Shown piece by piece: positions 24,061 through 39,140 of a stretch of 64,000 nucleotides of DNA. The notes under the pieces are model-generated. The model was not told the origin of the DNA and did not search any database. It worked only from the letters and a program-made list of their open reading frames with translations. Each line of letters begins with the position of its first letter. Position 1 is the first letter of the stretch. The position numbers and the translations under genes are program-made. Source of the stretch: Nannobrachium achirus (lineage: Eukaryota; Chordata; Actinopteri; Myctophiformes; Myctophidae); assembly GCA_963921795.1 (NCBI GenBank), contig OY997658.1:55943947-56007946 (forward strand), read 5' to 3'.

Positions 24061-24635
24061 CGTCGCAAAGGTAAGCCGCTTTTTGATGGCACCAGACCCA
24101 ATAAATAAATAAATAATCTGGCAGTAGGAGAGTTAAGAGGAAGGGATGTAAAGGACCACCTAATCCATGGGAGAACACCTGAGAGCCATATAAAGAAATA
24201 ATTACCATAAACCTATAACTGAACGGGCAAAACACTGCTGCCATAATGAGGATCCCATTCCTGCGGTTTTGATGCTCTGAATACAGTATGTCGCCTGGCA
24301 GTATTGTAAATGCATAGTCCACATAACCAGCTTGTGACAGTGTGATATTAAAACCGGTTCCGTAAATGGTTCCAAATGTGATGGAACCCATTCCGGTTCC
24401 TCAATGCCGGATACGGTTCCAGATCCCAACCCTATCTATGTCCCGCGAGTCACTGCCGCCTCGACATCTCCGTGTTGGTTCACCGTAGTGGTCGGGTTAG
24501 CATTCAGAGCACTTTGCTTCTCCTCAGAAGAGCCGTTGGTCGTGAAATGAGCCGCATCTGAGGTCGACTTGCCTGCCGCGCTCATTCTTTTCTCTCTCTT
24601 ACACACTCTCTCTCCCTCTCAGTCCCCCCCCCCCC

Positions 24636-25029
24636 CTGTGGTGTAAAGTAACTAAGTACATTTACTTAAGTACTGTACTTTACTTGAGTACTTCTTCTTC
24701 AATTATTTGACAACTTTAGTTACTAGTTACATTGCAGATATAAATTATAATATTATAAAACATACATGAACCACTTTAGAGCTATTTCATACCTAGGCTA
24801 CTTGAAAATAGCCGATGCAACTCGTTGTGAGCTTGTAGATCTACTATTTTCAAACATTTTGTACTTTTACTTTTGGTACTTTAAGTACATTCTGATGCCA
24901 ACACTTTCATACTTTTACTTAAGTACATTTTTAATTCCGGACTTTTACTTGTAACAGAGTACATCTACATTGCAGGTATTGATACTTTTACTTACTTAAG
25001 TACAAATGTGAGTACTCATTCCACCACTG
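24636..25029. mobile_element. B-family element with hairpin
   Basis: It begins CTGTGGTGTAAAGTAACTAA and ends GTACTCATTCCACCACTG. The hairpin at 24803-24852 is a shortened version (GAAAATAGCCGATGCAACTC / GAGCTTGTAGATCTACTATT). Confidence 0.82.
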
Positions 25030-26205
25030 CCCCTACCCACTCTCTCTGCTCTGTTCTGTCTTATGAAGCAGATGTTAGTGCTGAAAGTTGGCACGGAGTC
25101 GTAGTAGCAGCAAGCTTCTGGGGAATAGCGCAGCAAGCGAGGGCAGCAGGCAGCAGCAAGCGCCGGGCTAAACGCAACCTGCTCTCAGGGAACTGCCGTC
25201 ACAAGTCGCTGCAATATGTCGTCTCAGGTCCCTGGAGCGCAGCCAGTAGATTTAAGTTTTTTCTTTTCTCCGATAGAGAGTGCTATATGTGTTGCCTTGC
25301 ATTTCTTTCTTTCCTTATTATTCTCATGGATTAGGCTACAAATTTGGGTTCCATATAGAGGCCAGCATGTCTTCTGTGAAAGCATGATGTGCAGTGAAAT
25401 TATATTCTATATCATATAGAATGAAAATTCTATAAATATAATAATAGCCTACATAAAGAAACAATCAAATGTGCAGAAAACTATATCCTATTAAAAAAAC
25501 TCACTGACTATCTCTCAGATTAAACATTGTGATATGCAAGGCAAAATAAGATCTACTGTAGTTTTGCTACAGATAGTGACCATACTGCTATTGGTTTTAG
25601 TTTTCTTTCCACCAAGCCATGTTGCTGTTTCATAATCCAATAAATTCACACAAGCTTCTCATCTTGCCGTAATGTGTCCGAGCGGATTTCTCAGGTTATT
25701 CCAAATAATTAAAGCTGTACGTTTCTGTAAACTGTGTCTGTCAGCCAAAAACCCTAGATTAATTGTTGTTTGAACACTGAAATGTAATGGAGCGGCAATC
25801 AGATGGCTGCGTGAAATGCACTCTGGAACGCCATTCTGAGAACTAGAGCACGACTTGAAGCCAGATTTGGGCTCCGATGAGGATCCTGATTTTGGAGAGT
25901 CATAGCCCGCAGATTACCTTGATTTTAATCAATATTTTGTCTAAATTAATTAATTAATTTAATCCAATTAAATCAATTGGAATAACCTTGATTGGATTAA
26001 AACATATTTTTGAGAAGATTTAACTTCTCAACTTTTATTTTAACTTGACCAACTTTTTCATATACCAAATAATTAAATGAAGTATATTCAACTTCAATAT
26101 ATGAAAATGACATTTAACTGTAATTATACAGTGAACAAGCGAACAAGTAGGCTGCTTATAAAATGCACGATTAAACTGAACTTTATTTTTCATTTAATTA
26201 AGCAT
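25030..26205. other. Intron sequence, nothing recognised
   Basis: AT-rich, with an AATT-rich patch near 25945-25990. No repeat family or coding similarity was recognised. Confidence 0.5.
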
Positions 26206-26212
26206 AAAAAAG

Positions 26213-26268
26213 GCCGATCTACAAGCTTATATAGGGTGACGCGTGGTGAGCTTGCAGTACGCTATAAT
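26213..26268. repeat. Diverged hairpin copy
   Basis: The left arm is AAAGGCCGATCTACAAGCTT. The right arm GTGAGCTTGCAGTACGCTAT is partly eroded. Confidence 0.55.
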
Positions 26269-26718
26269 CATGTTGATTTCTCCACTCCATCTCTCAAGTT
26301 CAAAGTGGTGGAATTTGGTCCCGTATGGCAAATTAACAAGAGTGCCTCAATCAAATAATGCGGTCGAAAAAGGCCACGCTCACACCCCATTGAGTCTCAT
26401 TCTGACAGGCCTCTCCTCGTGTTTGCCGTTTAATTGGCATATGGGAGTCAGGATTGGCGATTAATCCAGAAAAGGAACAACAATTACTTTTATGTTGTTT
26501 TCCGTTTTCCCAAAATAAAGACGTCACTCTAGTGTAATTACCGCAGGGCCTATTAGAAGATGCATTGGGCCTAATTGATCAGGAGGAGAGCGCTAACGAT
26601 GAGATCACAGTCGGTTTCTCAGAATGGCACAGAGTTTGATTCTGCTCGTTAGGCTGTTTTTGCAGGCCTGAGGGAGGGAGGGAGGGTGTGTGTGTGTGTG
26701 TGTGCGTGTGCGCGCGCG

Positions 26719-27310
26719 GTTTGGGTGGAAACTTCTCATATACGTATGTCCAAAACTGTTACTTTTCAGTATTCAAATTCCAAAACATCAAAAGTAGCAG
26801 ATCTACAAGCTCAAAACGCATCGCTTCGAGACGCGTTTCAAGCTTGCGGATCTGCTACCTTTGATGTTTACGTGGGACGTTGTAGTATAATCATTTACAG
26901 TAGGATCGTTATTTTCCAAAAACCCACAAAAAAACACACTCAAAGTTAGAATATGGAGATAAGAGGTTTCTGCAACGAGAGGCACGTGCACACATAGACA
27001 TCAAAGGGGGCTGGAGTCCCTGCCCTCTTATCCTTATGGAAAAAAGTGCCAGACCATGAATGCAGTTTTTACTATGGTGGAAGAAATGCAAATGCCCTCT
27101 TTCCATGCCATACCTGAGGGCAGCATTCAAGAGAATTGCCTTATGCAAACTCTCCTGAACTTCAACGCAGCATCTTATGTTGAAAGAATTGTCCTCTCTG
27201 CGTATAAACCAAGCATCGAAAATAGCCGACCTCACAATGTGTAGCAGCGCCCTTTTAGAAATGTCAGCCCCTGCCTCTCTAACATTCTCTGCACGTCCCT
27301 GGGCAACGAT
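26719..27310. mobile_element. A-family element interrupted near its right end by an F element
   Basis: The left end GGTTTGGGTGGAAACTTCTC is eroded. The right end GAGATAAGAGGTTTCTG is separated by F from the last bases GCAACGATAT. The hairpin at 26786-26866 reads AAAGTAGCAGATCTACAAGC / GCTTGCGGATCTGCTACCTT. Confidence 0.8.
26979..27301. mobile_element. F-family element, nested, with TSD
   Basis: The ends are GAGGCACGTGCACAC and CTCTGCACGTCCCTG. The flanks TGCAACGA and GGCAACGA match at 7 of 8 bases. A single short hairpin remnant (AAAATAGCCGACCTCACAAT) is at 27219. An open minus-strand frame crosses it but belongs to the repeat. Confidence 0.78.
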
Positions 27311-27852
27311 ATGATACGGCTCATCATCAGCCTCTGAAATTAACAGTAGTGGTGGCGGCCACGCATCAAACAACAGCACCGTCTCTTCCCACATCTTCCA
27401 TCTTCTACAGTCATTACGTCCCAGCACAGAGAACAGAACAGATTGCCGCGGCAGCCTGTTTTCAGATTCTTGCAACGCGTGTAGAAAGAGAAGCCCGGCA
27501 TTAAAGGATTAGCGTTTGTGTAAAGTCTCTCATCCCATTTAACATTCGACATGAATAATGACTGCCGTTACTTTCTCGTTTCATTACGGTGCCATGTTGG
27601 CCAGTAAGAGAGAGAGAGACTGTGGAAAAGTCTTTATCCGTGCGGCAGCTCAACTTTTTTGATAGACAACACGCACATGCGTGCGCGCGTGCACACATGC
27701 ACACACACACTCGCACACCACTCTGCTGCATTTTAATTGCCGCAGAAGCGGTGACAAAGTTTCCATTTTCTATCGCTTTTGTGCCTCTGCAGCATAAACA
27801 ACACAACCGCTGTCCGCCTGACAGACAGCTAAACACACTGACAGCCAAGCCA

Positions 27853-27895
27853 GTCAGTCAGTCAGTCAGTCAGTCAGTCAGTCAGTCAGTCAGTT
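27853..27895. repeat. CAGT microsatellite
   Basis: About ten tandem CAGT units. Confidence 0.95.
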
Positions 27896-27940
27896 GTTAG
27901 TGATGAAGCATCAGAGATCCACTTACAGCTCTGAGAAATG

Positions 27941-28200
27941 TCGTTGTCGGGTGGAAACCTTGTATGTCCAAAACTCTTCGTTTTGCATTTATCATTTTAA
28001 AAATGATTTAAATGAGTGAAAACAGCCGATCTACAAGCACACAACGCCTCGCACCCTGAGGCGTTGTGTGCTTGTAGATCTGTTGTTTTCACTACCTTTG
28101 TGTGATGAAGCAGTTCTTTACTTTGCGGGGAAAAAAAAAAAAAAAAAAACATACAAATTTGAAACTTGGAGATACAAGGTTTCTGCCCGACAGTGACAAC
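27941..28200. mobile_element. A-family element, complete, with perfect-type hairpin
   Basis: The ends are TCGTTGTCGGGTGGAAACCT and its imperfect complement (TTTCTGCCCGACAGTGACAA). The hairpin at 28018-28090 has arms GCCGATCTACAAGCACACAA and complement, extended by CGCCTC / GAGGCG. A 20-A run lies at 28131-28150. Confidence 0.87.
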
Positions 28201-28440
28201 ATGAATAACAAGCAACAACCGGCGAACGTTCTGTCAGTGTCAAGGAGGATTCTACAGAGGAACAAACTCTGTGCAGCTGACACTTTATGTGAGAGATTCC
28301 AGTGGGCACCAGTTGTTGTTTCTCAGAGCGATCCAGAAATAACTCCATGTCAGTGTTAATGATCTCATATGGATTGAAAGTCGCCAAAACTGATCTCAGT
28401 CATTTGGGATTCCATTGAAGCCAGCATGTAAGCCTATTCT

Positions 28441-28560
28441 AAATGGTGCATTTATATGGCGCCTTCATCCAAGGTGCTTTACAATGATTGTGCATTGCAT
28501 TCACTAATTCACACATTCATACACTGACGGTAGAGGAAACCATTCTCAAGCAGCCACTCT
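28441..28560 (-). repeat. tRNA-derived SINE (J family), 3' part
   Basis: AAATGGTGCATTTATATGGC and CACATTCATACACTGACGGT match the J copies at 40303 and 56041. The tRNA-like head is missing. Confidence 0.7.
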
Positions 28561-29070
28561 GAGCCACTGCCTCCCCTATTCTACTTGCTCTCAGGCAATT
28601 TTCGGTTATCAGGTTAAGATCAGAGCATTTGAAGTGGTCAAACGGCAGGAACAATATTACTAAAACATCAACATTTTTACATATTGTGTTAATTGATTAG
28701 GAAACTGTGCTAGTGTGTGTGATTTCACAAATCGCACATTTCACTAATGTGGGAACAATGTTTGTGGATTTCCATATACTCTGTCACAGAATTAACCTGG
28801 GATCCAGCCTGCTTGCTACATTCTGTGGCGTGTTTTTTTTTTTTTTTTTTTTTTAACTCTGCTTCACAGTTTGGAAAGCCTCCCATCTCCGTGCCCAAAC
28901 GGGAGAAAACAACTTGTGGCTTCTGATTGGTCTATGTAAAACTCAGATTTCAGAGTCGGAGTCACTTCCTGACTTGCCTACGTAATGGAATTAGGAGTCA
29001 AATAGGACCCTGTGGCCAGACTGAGAAGTGAAGTGAATAAAAGACGAACGTAACGAATCAGGCTGATTCC
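28560..29070. other. Intron sequence with poly-T run
   Basis: A T run of about 22 lies at 28832-28853. The phrase AGGAGTCAAATAGGACCC recurs in part at about 29291. Confidence 0.5.
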
Positions 29071-29349
29071 ATAGCCTGGGTATACCAGCCTGCTAGTGCT
29101 ACGCTATGTTCAGTGGATTGGTGTTGTCACTTCGATTCTCAGTCTGGCCAGGCTCTGTGGTGCGGGGCAGGACAAATACACCAGTGTGTATTGGCTGGCT
29201 GATGACGTAGCTACCCTAACCCTACTCTGATTCGTTGGAACAACATGCAATCAGCAACGACGTCGCCTACGTGACAGGTGACGTTCGGAAATAGGAGTCA
29301 AATGGAGGCTGAACTAGGCACTAGGGTAGCAGGCTGGTACCCAGGCTAC
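29071..29349. repeat. Inverted repeat
   Basis: TAGCCTGGGTATACCAGCCT near 29071 pairs with AGGCTGGTACCCAGGCTA near 29331. The arms are about 30 bp. Confidence 0.65.
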
Positions 29350-29794
29350 TGATACCAGGCCATCACAGAACCACTTGACAAACACAATCAATTTTAGGAT
29401 CCATTATAAATTAGCTGACATTTTGAACCACCCATGTTATTTTTCTTTGACGAATTCAAGTCCACTCAACGGTAAAGGTCATGGCAGAAATCCTCCAATT
29501 TATCTGTTATTGGATTTGCGTATGTCTTCCACGGCAACAATTCACATTCGACTTGATCAACGATAAAGGTCATAGCTTTACTGAACAACCCAAAGCAATC
29601 AGCATGGATAGTTCAATATCTTATTTTTTTGCTTCTTCCTTCTTCTACTGTTCTCTAGTATCATCGTGACATTGTCTGCGTTTGTATTGATGTAGATGTT
29701 GTACTTTGGAGAAGGCTTTGGGGGTGAATTGTCCTATATTGTTATTGGCACAGTAATGACTACGAAAACCACATGTTAAGGACCGAGTAGAAAA

Positions 29795-30417
29795 CAGTGT
29801 TAATTTTGACAGCAGATTGTTATGTATTTCTAGTCATAGTCTTTTGAATAGAATTACACCTAGTTTTAGTCATATTTTAGTAATCTTTTTTTCTTTTTAG
29901 ATTTGTTTTGGGGCTTTTGTGCCTTCATTGATAGGACAGTAGACTGACAGGAAATGGGGAGAGATATGGTCAGTGACATGCAGCAAAGGTCGTCGGGAGT
30001 AGGACTTGAACCTGCGACACGCTGTGATCTGGAATCTAACATTTTAGTCCAGTTTTACTTCACTAAATATCACAAGAATTTAGCCAACTAAATCTACAAT
30101 TGATTCAGTTGACCAAAATCTATTTTGGCAGGGCTTGATGGTGTCGTAATGCCTGATTTGTAAAACGGCTACCAAAAATTGCAGATCTACAAGCTCACAA
30201 GATTGACTATTTTCGGAGCGCGACAGCCACGCACAGCCAAGCATTAAAATGTCTTTCAGTTCTACTGGATCTCTTCTCCACTAGACCCTCCATAACATTT
30301 CGGTTTTATTTGTTGACAAAATTGTCAATATATTTAGTCATGTTTTGTTTTTATTCCATTTTTGTCTGTGAAAAAAAGATTGTCGGCAAACATTTTGCGT
30401 CATAGTTTTGGGCACTG
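29795..30417. mobile_element. I-family hAT-like element with nested SINE
   Basis: It begins CAGTGTTAATTTTGACAGC and ends GTTTTGGGCACTG. The flanks GTAGAAAA and GTGGAAAG match at 6 of 8 bases. A hairpin arm (TTGCAGATCTACAAGCTCAC) with a short partner is at 30178-30220. Confidence 0.7.
29900..30036 (-). repeat. tRNA-derived SINE, nested
   Basis: On the minus strand GTCGCAGGTTCAAGTCC is a B-box-like sequence. ATTGATAGGACAGTAGACTG on the + strand is the conserved body also seen at 35311-35482. Confidence 0.7.
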
Positions 30418-30878
30418 GTGGAAAGCAAGGATAAGAAGAATGTCTTGTTTTAGATCAAGTTCAACGTTGGCCGTTGACTGACATTTGGAAGCAGCCAGAG
30501 ACGTGTAATCAGTCATTCCCCTGTGGTCGCTCTGGTCGGCAAACCTGCCTTTTAATTCCACCATAACTTGCGACGGTGGCTTTGCCGTCCACATGCATTC
30601 GTCGTAAACACCCTGTTTTGGTTCATTCATCTGTTTGAATTTATATTTAGATATTGAAATCTTACGGGATTTTTTCGGTGCCACACCCTAATGGTAAACC
30701 AATGAAATCCTCCAGACATCTTAACTAAAGGATGTCTTTTATGAACCGTAGGAGAACTCGGCACACGTGTGCCCTACAATATAATTTTTATCCCTACGTA
30801 TCGTTTCCTCATGTTTAGGATTTAGGACATTTCAAAAACAAGCATTTTTATTTCAAATGTTCAGGAGAAACCATACGA

Positions 30879-32308
<1,430 letters not shown>

Positions 32309-32419
32309 GGCCGGCTGGCCAGCCCTGTTGACCGCTCCTTCCATCCATGTGGTGCATGGAGGTTAGACTGTGGCAGTGGGTGGCCGTGCAGCAATAATAT
32401 CGTTTTGAACAAAATGCCT

Positions 32420-32721
32420 CAACCCATGAACGCGAAATTGCGTTCACGGGTTGACGTCCAATTGCCGCTAAGCGAATAATTTGATGACCTGTAGGAGACT
32501 CAAAGAGTCTCAGAGAGTCTCCTGTTGACTGATGACCCGATCACAAACTAAAAAGATATCCATGAATTCAAGGCTTCATGGGGTCTGTAGCTGATAGAAA
32601 ATAAGTAATTTGTTGAGTGAACTACTCCTTTAATAATCTGATGTGTTGTCTGGGATGAGCTGGGTTAAAGAGGTGGTGCCATAGTTTTGTACTTTCGTAC
32701 ATCATGGCACCCCATCTTTAA
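32420..32721. repeat. Two short hairpins
   Basis: CAACCCATGAACGCGA with its near complement at 32421-32453, and AAAGAGGTGGTGCCAT / ATGGCACCCCATCTTT at 32667-32721. Confidence 0.75.
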
Positions 32722-33099
32722 TAATTGATAATAAGTAATGAATGAAAGTATCCTATGACAAATATTCTAATTACAAAGAGTTGGGCTCCTCTAGGCTAGA
32801 TGGTAAGTCCATAAATTCATTATTAACAATAATGTCAAAGGGGGGAAAAAACTGCTTGTTTACAGTGTATTATGCCACCGTGGCTCGTTTTATTTTGAGC
32901 CGTTCTCTTTCATCACAAATGTACGTCTTATAAGGCAGTCTGTCATGGACTTCCAGTAAAAACCTTTAACTATCAATTTCTTAAAGTAGACTTTGATTAT
33001 ATTATCTGGCCCTCCATCTAATGCTGTAGTGTAGGGGAAAAACCCTGGCCCGAGGCCAAACAAACACATTTGCCGACCCCTGGACTAGAGAAGGAATCA

Positions 33100-33560
33100 G
33101 TGGTGGAGGAAGTACTCTCATGTTTAAGTAAAAGTATCAATCAGGGACGTGCAGAGAATGTTAGAGTCCCTATTGTACCCTATTGTAGAAATACTCTGTT
33201 ACCTTGTTAGGACACGGTCACACAGCACTTTTATTAGTGTGGTTGCCAGAGGGAAACACATTATAGTTCCAGCCCTGCTTTATAATTCTTATTTTCCTGG
33301 ATACACAATCCAGACTATAAAAAGTCCTGCATTGAGTTCAATGGGGGAGTGGCACAAGATGCAAGCCTGAGGATTGGTCGAGCTTCACATAACATTTAGG
33401 CCACCTATCTAAAGAGAATGCAAAAAGTCCATTGAGATCAATGGAGGAGAATGTTGAGGATTGGTCGAGCTTCACATGACATCTTGGCAAATAGGAAGCT
33501 TCACATGATATTCGGACTATCTTTCTAGATAACTCGCATCACAGCAACCACACTTGCAAT
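33100..33560. repeat. B/F fragment and 88-bp direct repeat
   Basis: CAGTGGTGGAGGAAGTACTC is a B-family end. GGGACGTGCAGAGAATGT at 33145 is an F-family end. GAGGATTGGTCGAGCTTCAC occurs at about 33370 and again at about 33457. Confidence 0.65.
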
Positions 33561-33589
33561 TTCCAGTTGCATCTTTCTAGTTCTACCGA

Positions 33590-33938
<349 letters not shown>

Positions 33939-34284
33939 AGAGACACATACTTCCCACAGATCATAACCACCTAAGGAGAGTTTGTAAACATGACCAATGG
34001 TAATAATAACCATATCTGCTGGGTGAAGTACAACAATGTGCAAACACAGCAGCAAGATTCTTGTGCTGCTGTGATAGGAGAAGGATATCAAATGGAACCC
34101 AACCACCTTAAAGACTATTAATCATTGTATGCAGGCAGTATCCCTGCACTGCCTGCATGTAACCTTGATACATGAAAACTGTTTCACTCCTTTCACTTGT
34201 ACATATTTTGTTCTGATTGTATCGTATCTGCTTTGGCAATGTTTTCTCATGCCAATATATCCCATTGAATGTAATTGAATTTAA

Positions 34285-34745
<461 letters not shown>

Positions 34746-35310
34746 ACAGGAAACTGTCGGCTCTCAGGTGCATTCAGCAACCTTTTTTTTTCACACCTTC
34801 CGACCGACTGACTTCATTCGACTGCCGAGCTGTAGTAATCTGTCTGTTTGGTGGAGAGCCTGCTTAATAGGCACAATAACTTTGAAAAGCACTGTCAATC
34901 TCAATTCTGTTCATCTCACCTCTTTGCTCCTCTGGCTTTAGTCCATTTCACTGCACCGTCTCTCCATGGTCAGTGTCTGTTAATAAGCTGATCCAGGGAA
35001 CCAGGGGAGTGACAGGGCCGTCAGGACAAACATTATTATCCCTCCCTGACCTCCCCCTCCTCCCCCGCCATCAGGTGCAAGGATAAGAGCCGATAGGTTC
35101 AGAATGACATTAACACAAAGCTTTCCTCCAAGGCAGGTTCTGTCAACCTCCACTATCTGATATACCCAGCACACACGCACACGCACGCACACGCACGCAC
35201 ACACAGTACAGTATACCACATACATACTGATGGACAAGACAAACACACACTGCCTATACCACATACATACTGACTGATGGAAAGACAAACACACTCACAC
35301 ACACACACAC

Positions 35311-35482
35311 CCCTTTATTGATAGGACAGCAGACTGACAGGAGACACAATTTACAATTGTGGCACGCAGCAAAGGTCGTCGGGAACGGGATTTGAACCTG
35401 CGACGCGCTGACAGGCGTGTGTTATGTGGTATGTGGTATGCGCCTGGACCACTAGGCCAGCGGGCTCCCCAGGAAGAGGCAT
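35311..35482 (-). repeat. tRNA-derived SINE with A and B boxes
   Basis: On the minus strand it has TGGCCTAGTGGTCCAGGCG (A-box-like), then GTCGCAGGTTCAAATCCC (B-box-like), the shared body, and an ATCAATAAAGG-type end. It is related to 29900-30036. Confidence 0.8.
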
Positions 35483-35497
35483 TTTGGCCCTCACAGG

Positions 35498-35974
35498 CAG
35501 TGGTGGAAAAAGTACTCATATTTCCTACAGTACTTAAGTAGAAGTATCAATACTGCATTGTAGAAGTACTCTGTTACAAGTAGAGGTCCAGAATTCAAAA
35601 TTTACTTGAGTAAAAGTACAAAAGTATTGGCATCAAAATGTACTTAAAGTACTAAAAGTGAAAGTACAAAATATCGCATCGCGGCGCGTTGTGAGCTTGT
35701 AGATCTGCTATTTTCAAATAGCCAAGGTATAAAATAGGTCTAAAGTGGATTAATGTATATTTTATAATATTATAATTTATATCTGCAAAGTATCCAGTAA
35801 CTAAAGTTTTCAAATAAATGTAGTGGAGTAAAAGTACAATATTTGGATCTGAGATGTAGTGGAATATAAGTAAAAGTAATGGAATTTGGAAATACTCAAG
35901 TAAAGTACAAATACCTAAAAATTGTCCTTAAGTACATTACTTAAGTTAATGTACTTAGTTACTTTACACCACTG
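35498..35974. mobile_element. B-family hAT-like element with perfect 8-bp TSD
   Basis: It begins CAGTGGTGGAAAAAGTACTC and ends GTTACTTTACACCACTG. CTCACAGG lies immediately on both sides (35490-35497 and 35975-35982). It retains the right hairpin arm only (about 35680-35716, GTGAGCTTGTAGATCTGCTA). It is 477 bp with no ORF. This copy anchors the B family as hAT-like. Confidence 0.93.
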
Positions 35975-35996
35975 CTCACAGGTATAGTGATACAAG

Positions 35997-35997
35997 T

Positions 35998-36036
<39 letters not shown>

Positions 36037-36040
36037 CGGC
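35997..36040. repeat. GCAC microsatellite
   Basis: About ten GCAC units. Confidence 0.95.
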
Positions 36041-36324
36041 ACACGCACACACGGCACACGTTCACCAGACAGGCAGTTTGATATTTTTTGTGCCTTCCTG
36101 CCCAGCTATCCCAGGGTGACTTTGGCTGTCAGAGGACAGATGGCGAGGCTACTGCCCTCGCCCGGCCTCCGCTCAGCGTCTCTGACAGTGGGCACACACA
36201 CCAGCCATGTCTAGCCCATAGAACTCAAACTGGCACTGGGGATTGGCGACCCCACCATGAGAGCTGCTTAACAACCCATTAGTATTTTTTTCCAACGGCC
36301 ACACGGCCAATGACACAATTAATT

Positions 36325-36580
36325 GCGCCAGCAGAGCTCGCAAGTACCGCGTTCCGCGGCGTCTGTTTCCGGCGGTATCTGTGTGTCTGTGTTTCCGGCC
36401 GCCTTTAGCCAAGGAGGGACCAGCATTCTTGGTGACATCACCATTAACAAGTGAGACCTGATACAAATGTCACCGATCGCAGTACTTGCGCACTCTGCTG
36501 GCGCACAAGTAGGCCATACATGGCTGCAAGTGCACAAGGCGCAAGTTTGCACCTCGACAGAGTGCAGTCTAGGTTGACCT
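36325..36580. repeat. H-family dispersed repeat
   Basis: GCGCCAGCAGAGCTCGCAAG at the left and GCACCTCGACAGAGTGCAGT at the right recur in the same order at 58256-58480. The inner text is diverged. Confidence 0.7.
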
Positions 36581-36589
36581 ACTGTATGT

Positions 36590-37836
36590 TGTGTGTTTTC
36601 GTTTTTTGGCCAAGATGGCGCTCTGCGCTACAAGTCACCATTTAACTCCCAGTTTTGTGGCGAAGCAGGAAATCATGGGATCGCGAAAAATCCAGCCTTG
36701 TTCACTCCTATTTTAATGGATTTGGCAAATGCCTTGTTTTGTGTTGGTTTTTCGGCTAAAACAAGCTATTCAACTCCCAAGAACTATGGAGCGGACTATC
36801 GCGACGGCACAATAGTAGAGACTCTACTATGTGTTTTAAAGCGATCAGTGCGTGGATATCATTGTGAAGAATAATATTCTATGATGTTCCTAAGGTTAGT
36901 GAAAACACTCTGAAAAGTCTGAATCACCGGCAAGGGCAGAGTAGACAGAGTAGAACTCTGGCAGTTAATGTGTTCCGCAGTGCGGCACGACAGACGACAC
37001 AAATGTTTTTTCTGGTTTGAATGTGTTAACCTGTAGAATAATGACATCATGTTTTATTTATTTTTTTTACCCCTTTTTCTCCCCAATTTAGTCGTTATGC
37101 CTGTTGATTCCTCCCCAAACACATTTTGTGTGTTGTCACTGCTGTTTCATAAATCTTCTCTTCTGGGCGTTCCTGGCACAAAACACTTTCAGATGGGTGG
37201 GTCCGCTGGCTAAATACATATCAAATTAGGAGAAAGTAAAAGTGTCTCAAAATGATACTTTAAACATTACAACGTGGACGAGGGCGTTGAGATGAATGAT
37301 GCCATGAGGCACGAGTGTGCTTGTGCGCCTGCGTGTGCAAAAAAAGCACCCTCTCGCCCCACGCACGGCACAGATTTACTCACCCCTCCACAGCGTATGA
37401 CAGTCAAGGCAATTACCTACCGCGCTTTGCTGCCATGCTTTATTTGCAATAACTGTCACTTGTCAGAACAGAGCCCCACCCCTCCTCCGATATGATTTTC
37501 ATGGACACACTTTGTATGGATTATTGAGATCCCGCGAAAGCCCCCCCCCCCCACAGCTTAGAATTGTATGTGTAAAAGAGAGAGAGAGAGATAGAGAGAG
37601 CACAGCGAAATGCTAATGTGGCAAAGAAAAGCAATGAAATATTAAGCTTGCGGTGTCAACTCCATGACATGCAGCCGCAGAAGTTAGTTAGAGAGTGAGT
37701 GAGTGAGAGAGAGAGCGAGAGAGGAAGAGGAAGACAGGTGGGTTATTAAGATGGCCGCCTCGGCGACGTGTTTCTCTCTATCGCTGTCACTCAAGGAGAA
37801 CACAGAGGATTCAACCTCACATTAAAACACCTCCGC
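36590..37836. other. Intron sequence, nothing recognised
   Basis: It contains a C run (37540-37551) and GA-rich patches (37577-37600, 37690-37725). No coding exon was recognised. Confidence 0.5.
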
Positions 37837-37840
37837 CATA

Positions 37841-37985
37841 TCGTTGCAGTCGGGCAGAAACCTGTTACCTCTGTATCTTTTCATAAATTAACACGATTCT
37901 ACTCGATCGTACAAAAAGATCACGCAGAAAGCGTCAAAAGTAGCAGATCGGCGAGCTTGTCGATCTGCTACTTTTGATGCTTTAC
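37841..37985. mobile_element. A-family left part with short hairpin
   Basis: It starts TCGTTGCAGTCGGGCAGAAA. The hairpin at 37931-37980 reads TCAAAAGTAGCAGATCG / CGATCTGCTACTTTTGA, with GCGAGCTTGT as loop. Confidence 0.78.
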
Positions 37986-37990
37986 AATTT

Positions 37991-38245
37991 CAGTGGCGTA
38001 AAGTAACCAAGTAGTTTTATTGATTACATGGATACTTGAGTTAAATAAAATGTATTTTTTGGGGGTGAACTACTCCTTTAAGTACTGTATTTAAGTACAA
38101 TGTTGAGGTATTTGCACTTTACTTGAGTATTTCCAATTTCCTATACTTTTACTCCTACTCCACTACATCTCGGCTCCAAATATTGTACTCTTACTCCCCT
38201 ACAATTATTTGAAAACTTTAGTTACTTGTTGCTTTCTAGATTTAG
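37991..38245. mobile_element. B-family left part
   Basis: It starts CAGTGGCGTAAAGTAACCAA and continues with B-family text up to TTTGAAAACTTTAGTTACTT. Confidence 0.75.
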
Positions 38246-38249
38246 ATTA

Positions 38250-38930
38250 TTATCACAAAACATACATTAACCATACATGGTTAAAGTATGTAAACTGTAA
38301 GTGTTAACTGTATACATGTTGGTCTCATGGTCTCCCATTAGCCAGACAGCTCTGCAGTAGCAACAAAAGAGCCCATTATTTCGTGTACCACCAGAAGGTC
38401 GCCGCTTTGACCTTTGGCCCTCCGACACAGCCAACGCGTCCATCTCACAGCCAACGCTGCCCTTGAGCAAAGCACAGAAGCCATTGTGCACTGCTCATTT
38501 ACGGCACGTCACTATGGATAAGCGTATCGCCTATACCGCAAATGTCATCTTTATTGTGAGGTTTGACAGGTGCCAGTTTCCCAGCACAGATTTGGCTGAC
38601 CTCCAGTGCCCGGAGGGGGTGTAATTGGCAGATGTCCTGACAGCTCTGACAGAATATAGTCTCATTCCCCCTCCGCGCCCGCCAACTTTTTCCGCGTTTG
38701 CTTGTTAAACGAGCTAAATGTGAGTGGAACTCGGGGTCGGGGAGGGCGTAGCGCATTCCTCATGCGTTCATTACAACCTCCTGCTGAAACCCCTCACTCA
38801 AGTGAAGAGAAGTGGCCGACGCTTCCATGTGTATCGACGGTATCAGAGCAGACACATGGGTTTCTACACCCTCCCCGGGCCAACACTAAGGGGCTGGCAG
38901 TGACACATTCTTTAAAGATACAGTATATAC
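38250..38930. other. Intron sequence, nothing recognised
   Basis: No repeat family or coding similarity was recognised. Confidence 0.45.
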
Positions 38931-39140
38931 CAGGGGTGTTCATCGTTTTCAGGCAAGGATTCCTTAGCTGAGAAAGGGATAAAGCAGGGACCCCCAACTA
39001 CACAGTATAAAAATGTGTTGCAGATTAAAAATGTCCATGGATTTAGACGGCATAGACTTGTTTGACAGCACTATCATCAGTGTAGCTTGTTGGTTTAATG
39101 TGTATTTTCAGACGTTGTAAGCTTGTGAGTGGCTTGTGGG
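38931..39140. mobile_element. C-family left part
   Basis: It starts CAGGGGTGTTCATCGTTTTC, then AAGCAGGGACCCCCAACTAC. It is truncated on the right. Confidence 0.75.

Noticed and set aside
26909..27475. 188-codon minus-strand ORF
   Set aside because: It runs across two nested repeats (A and F families) and flanking sequence and shows no protein family.
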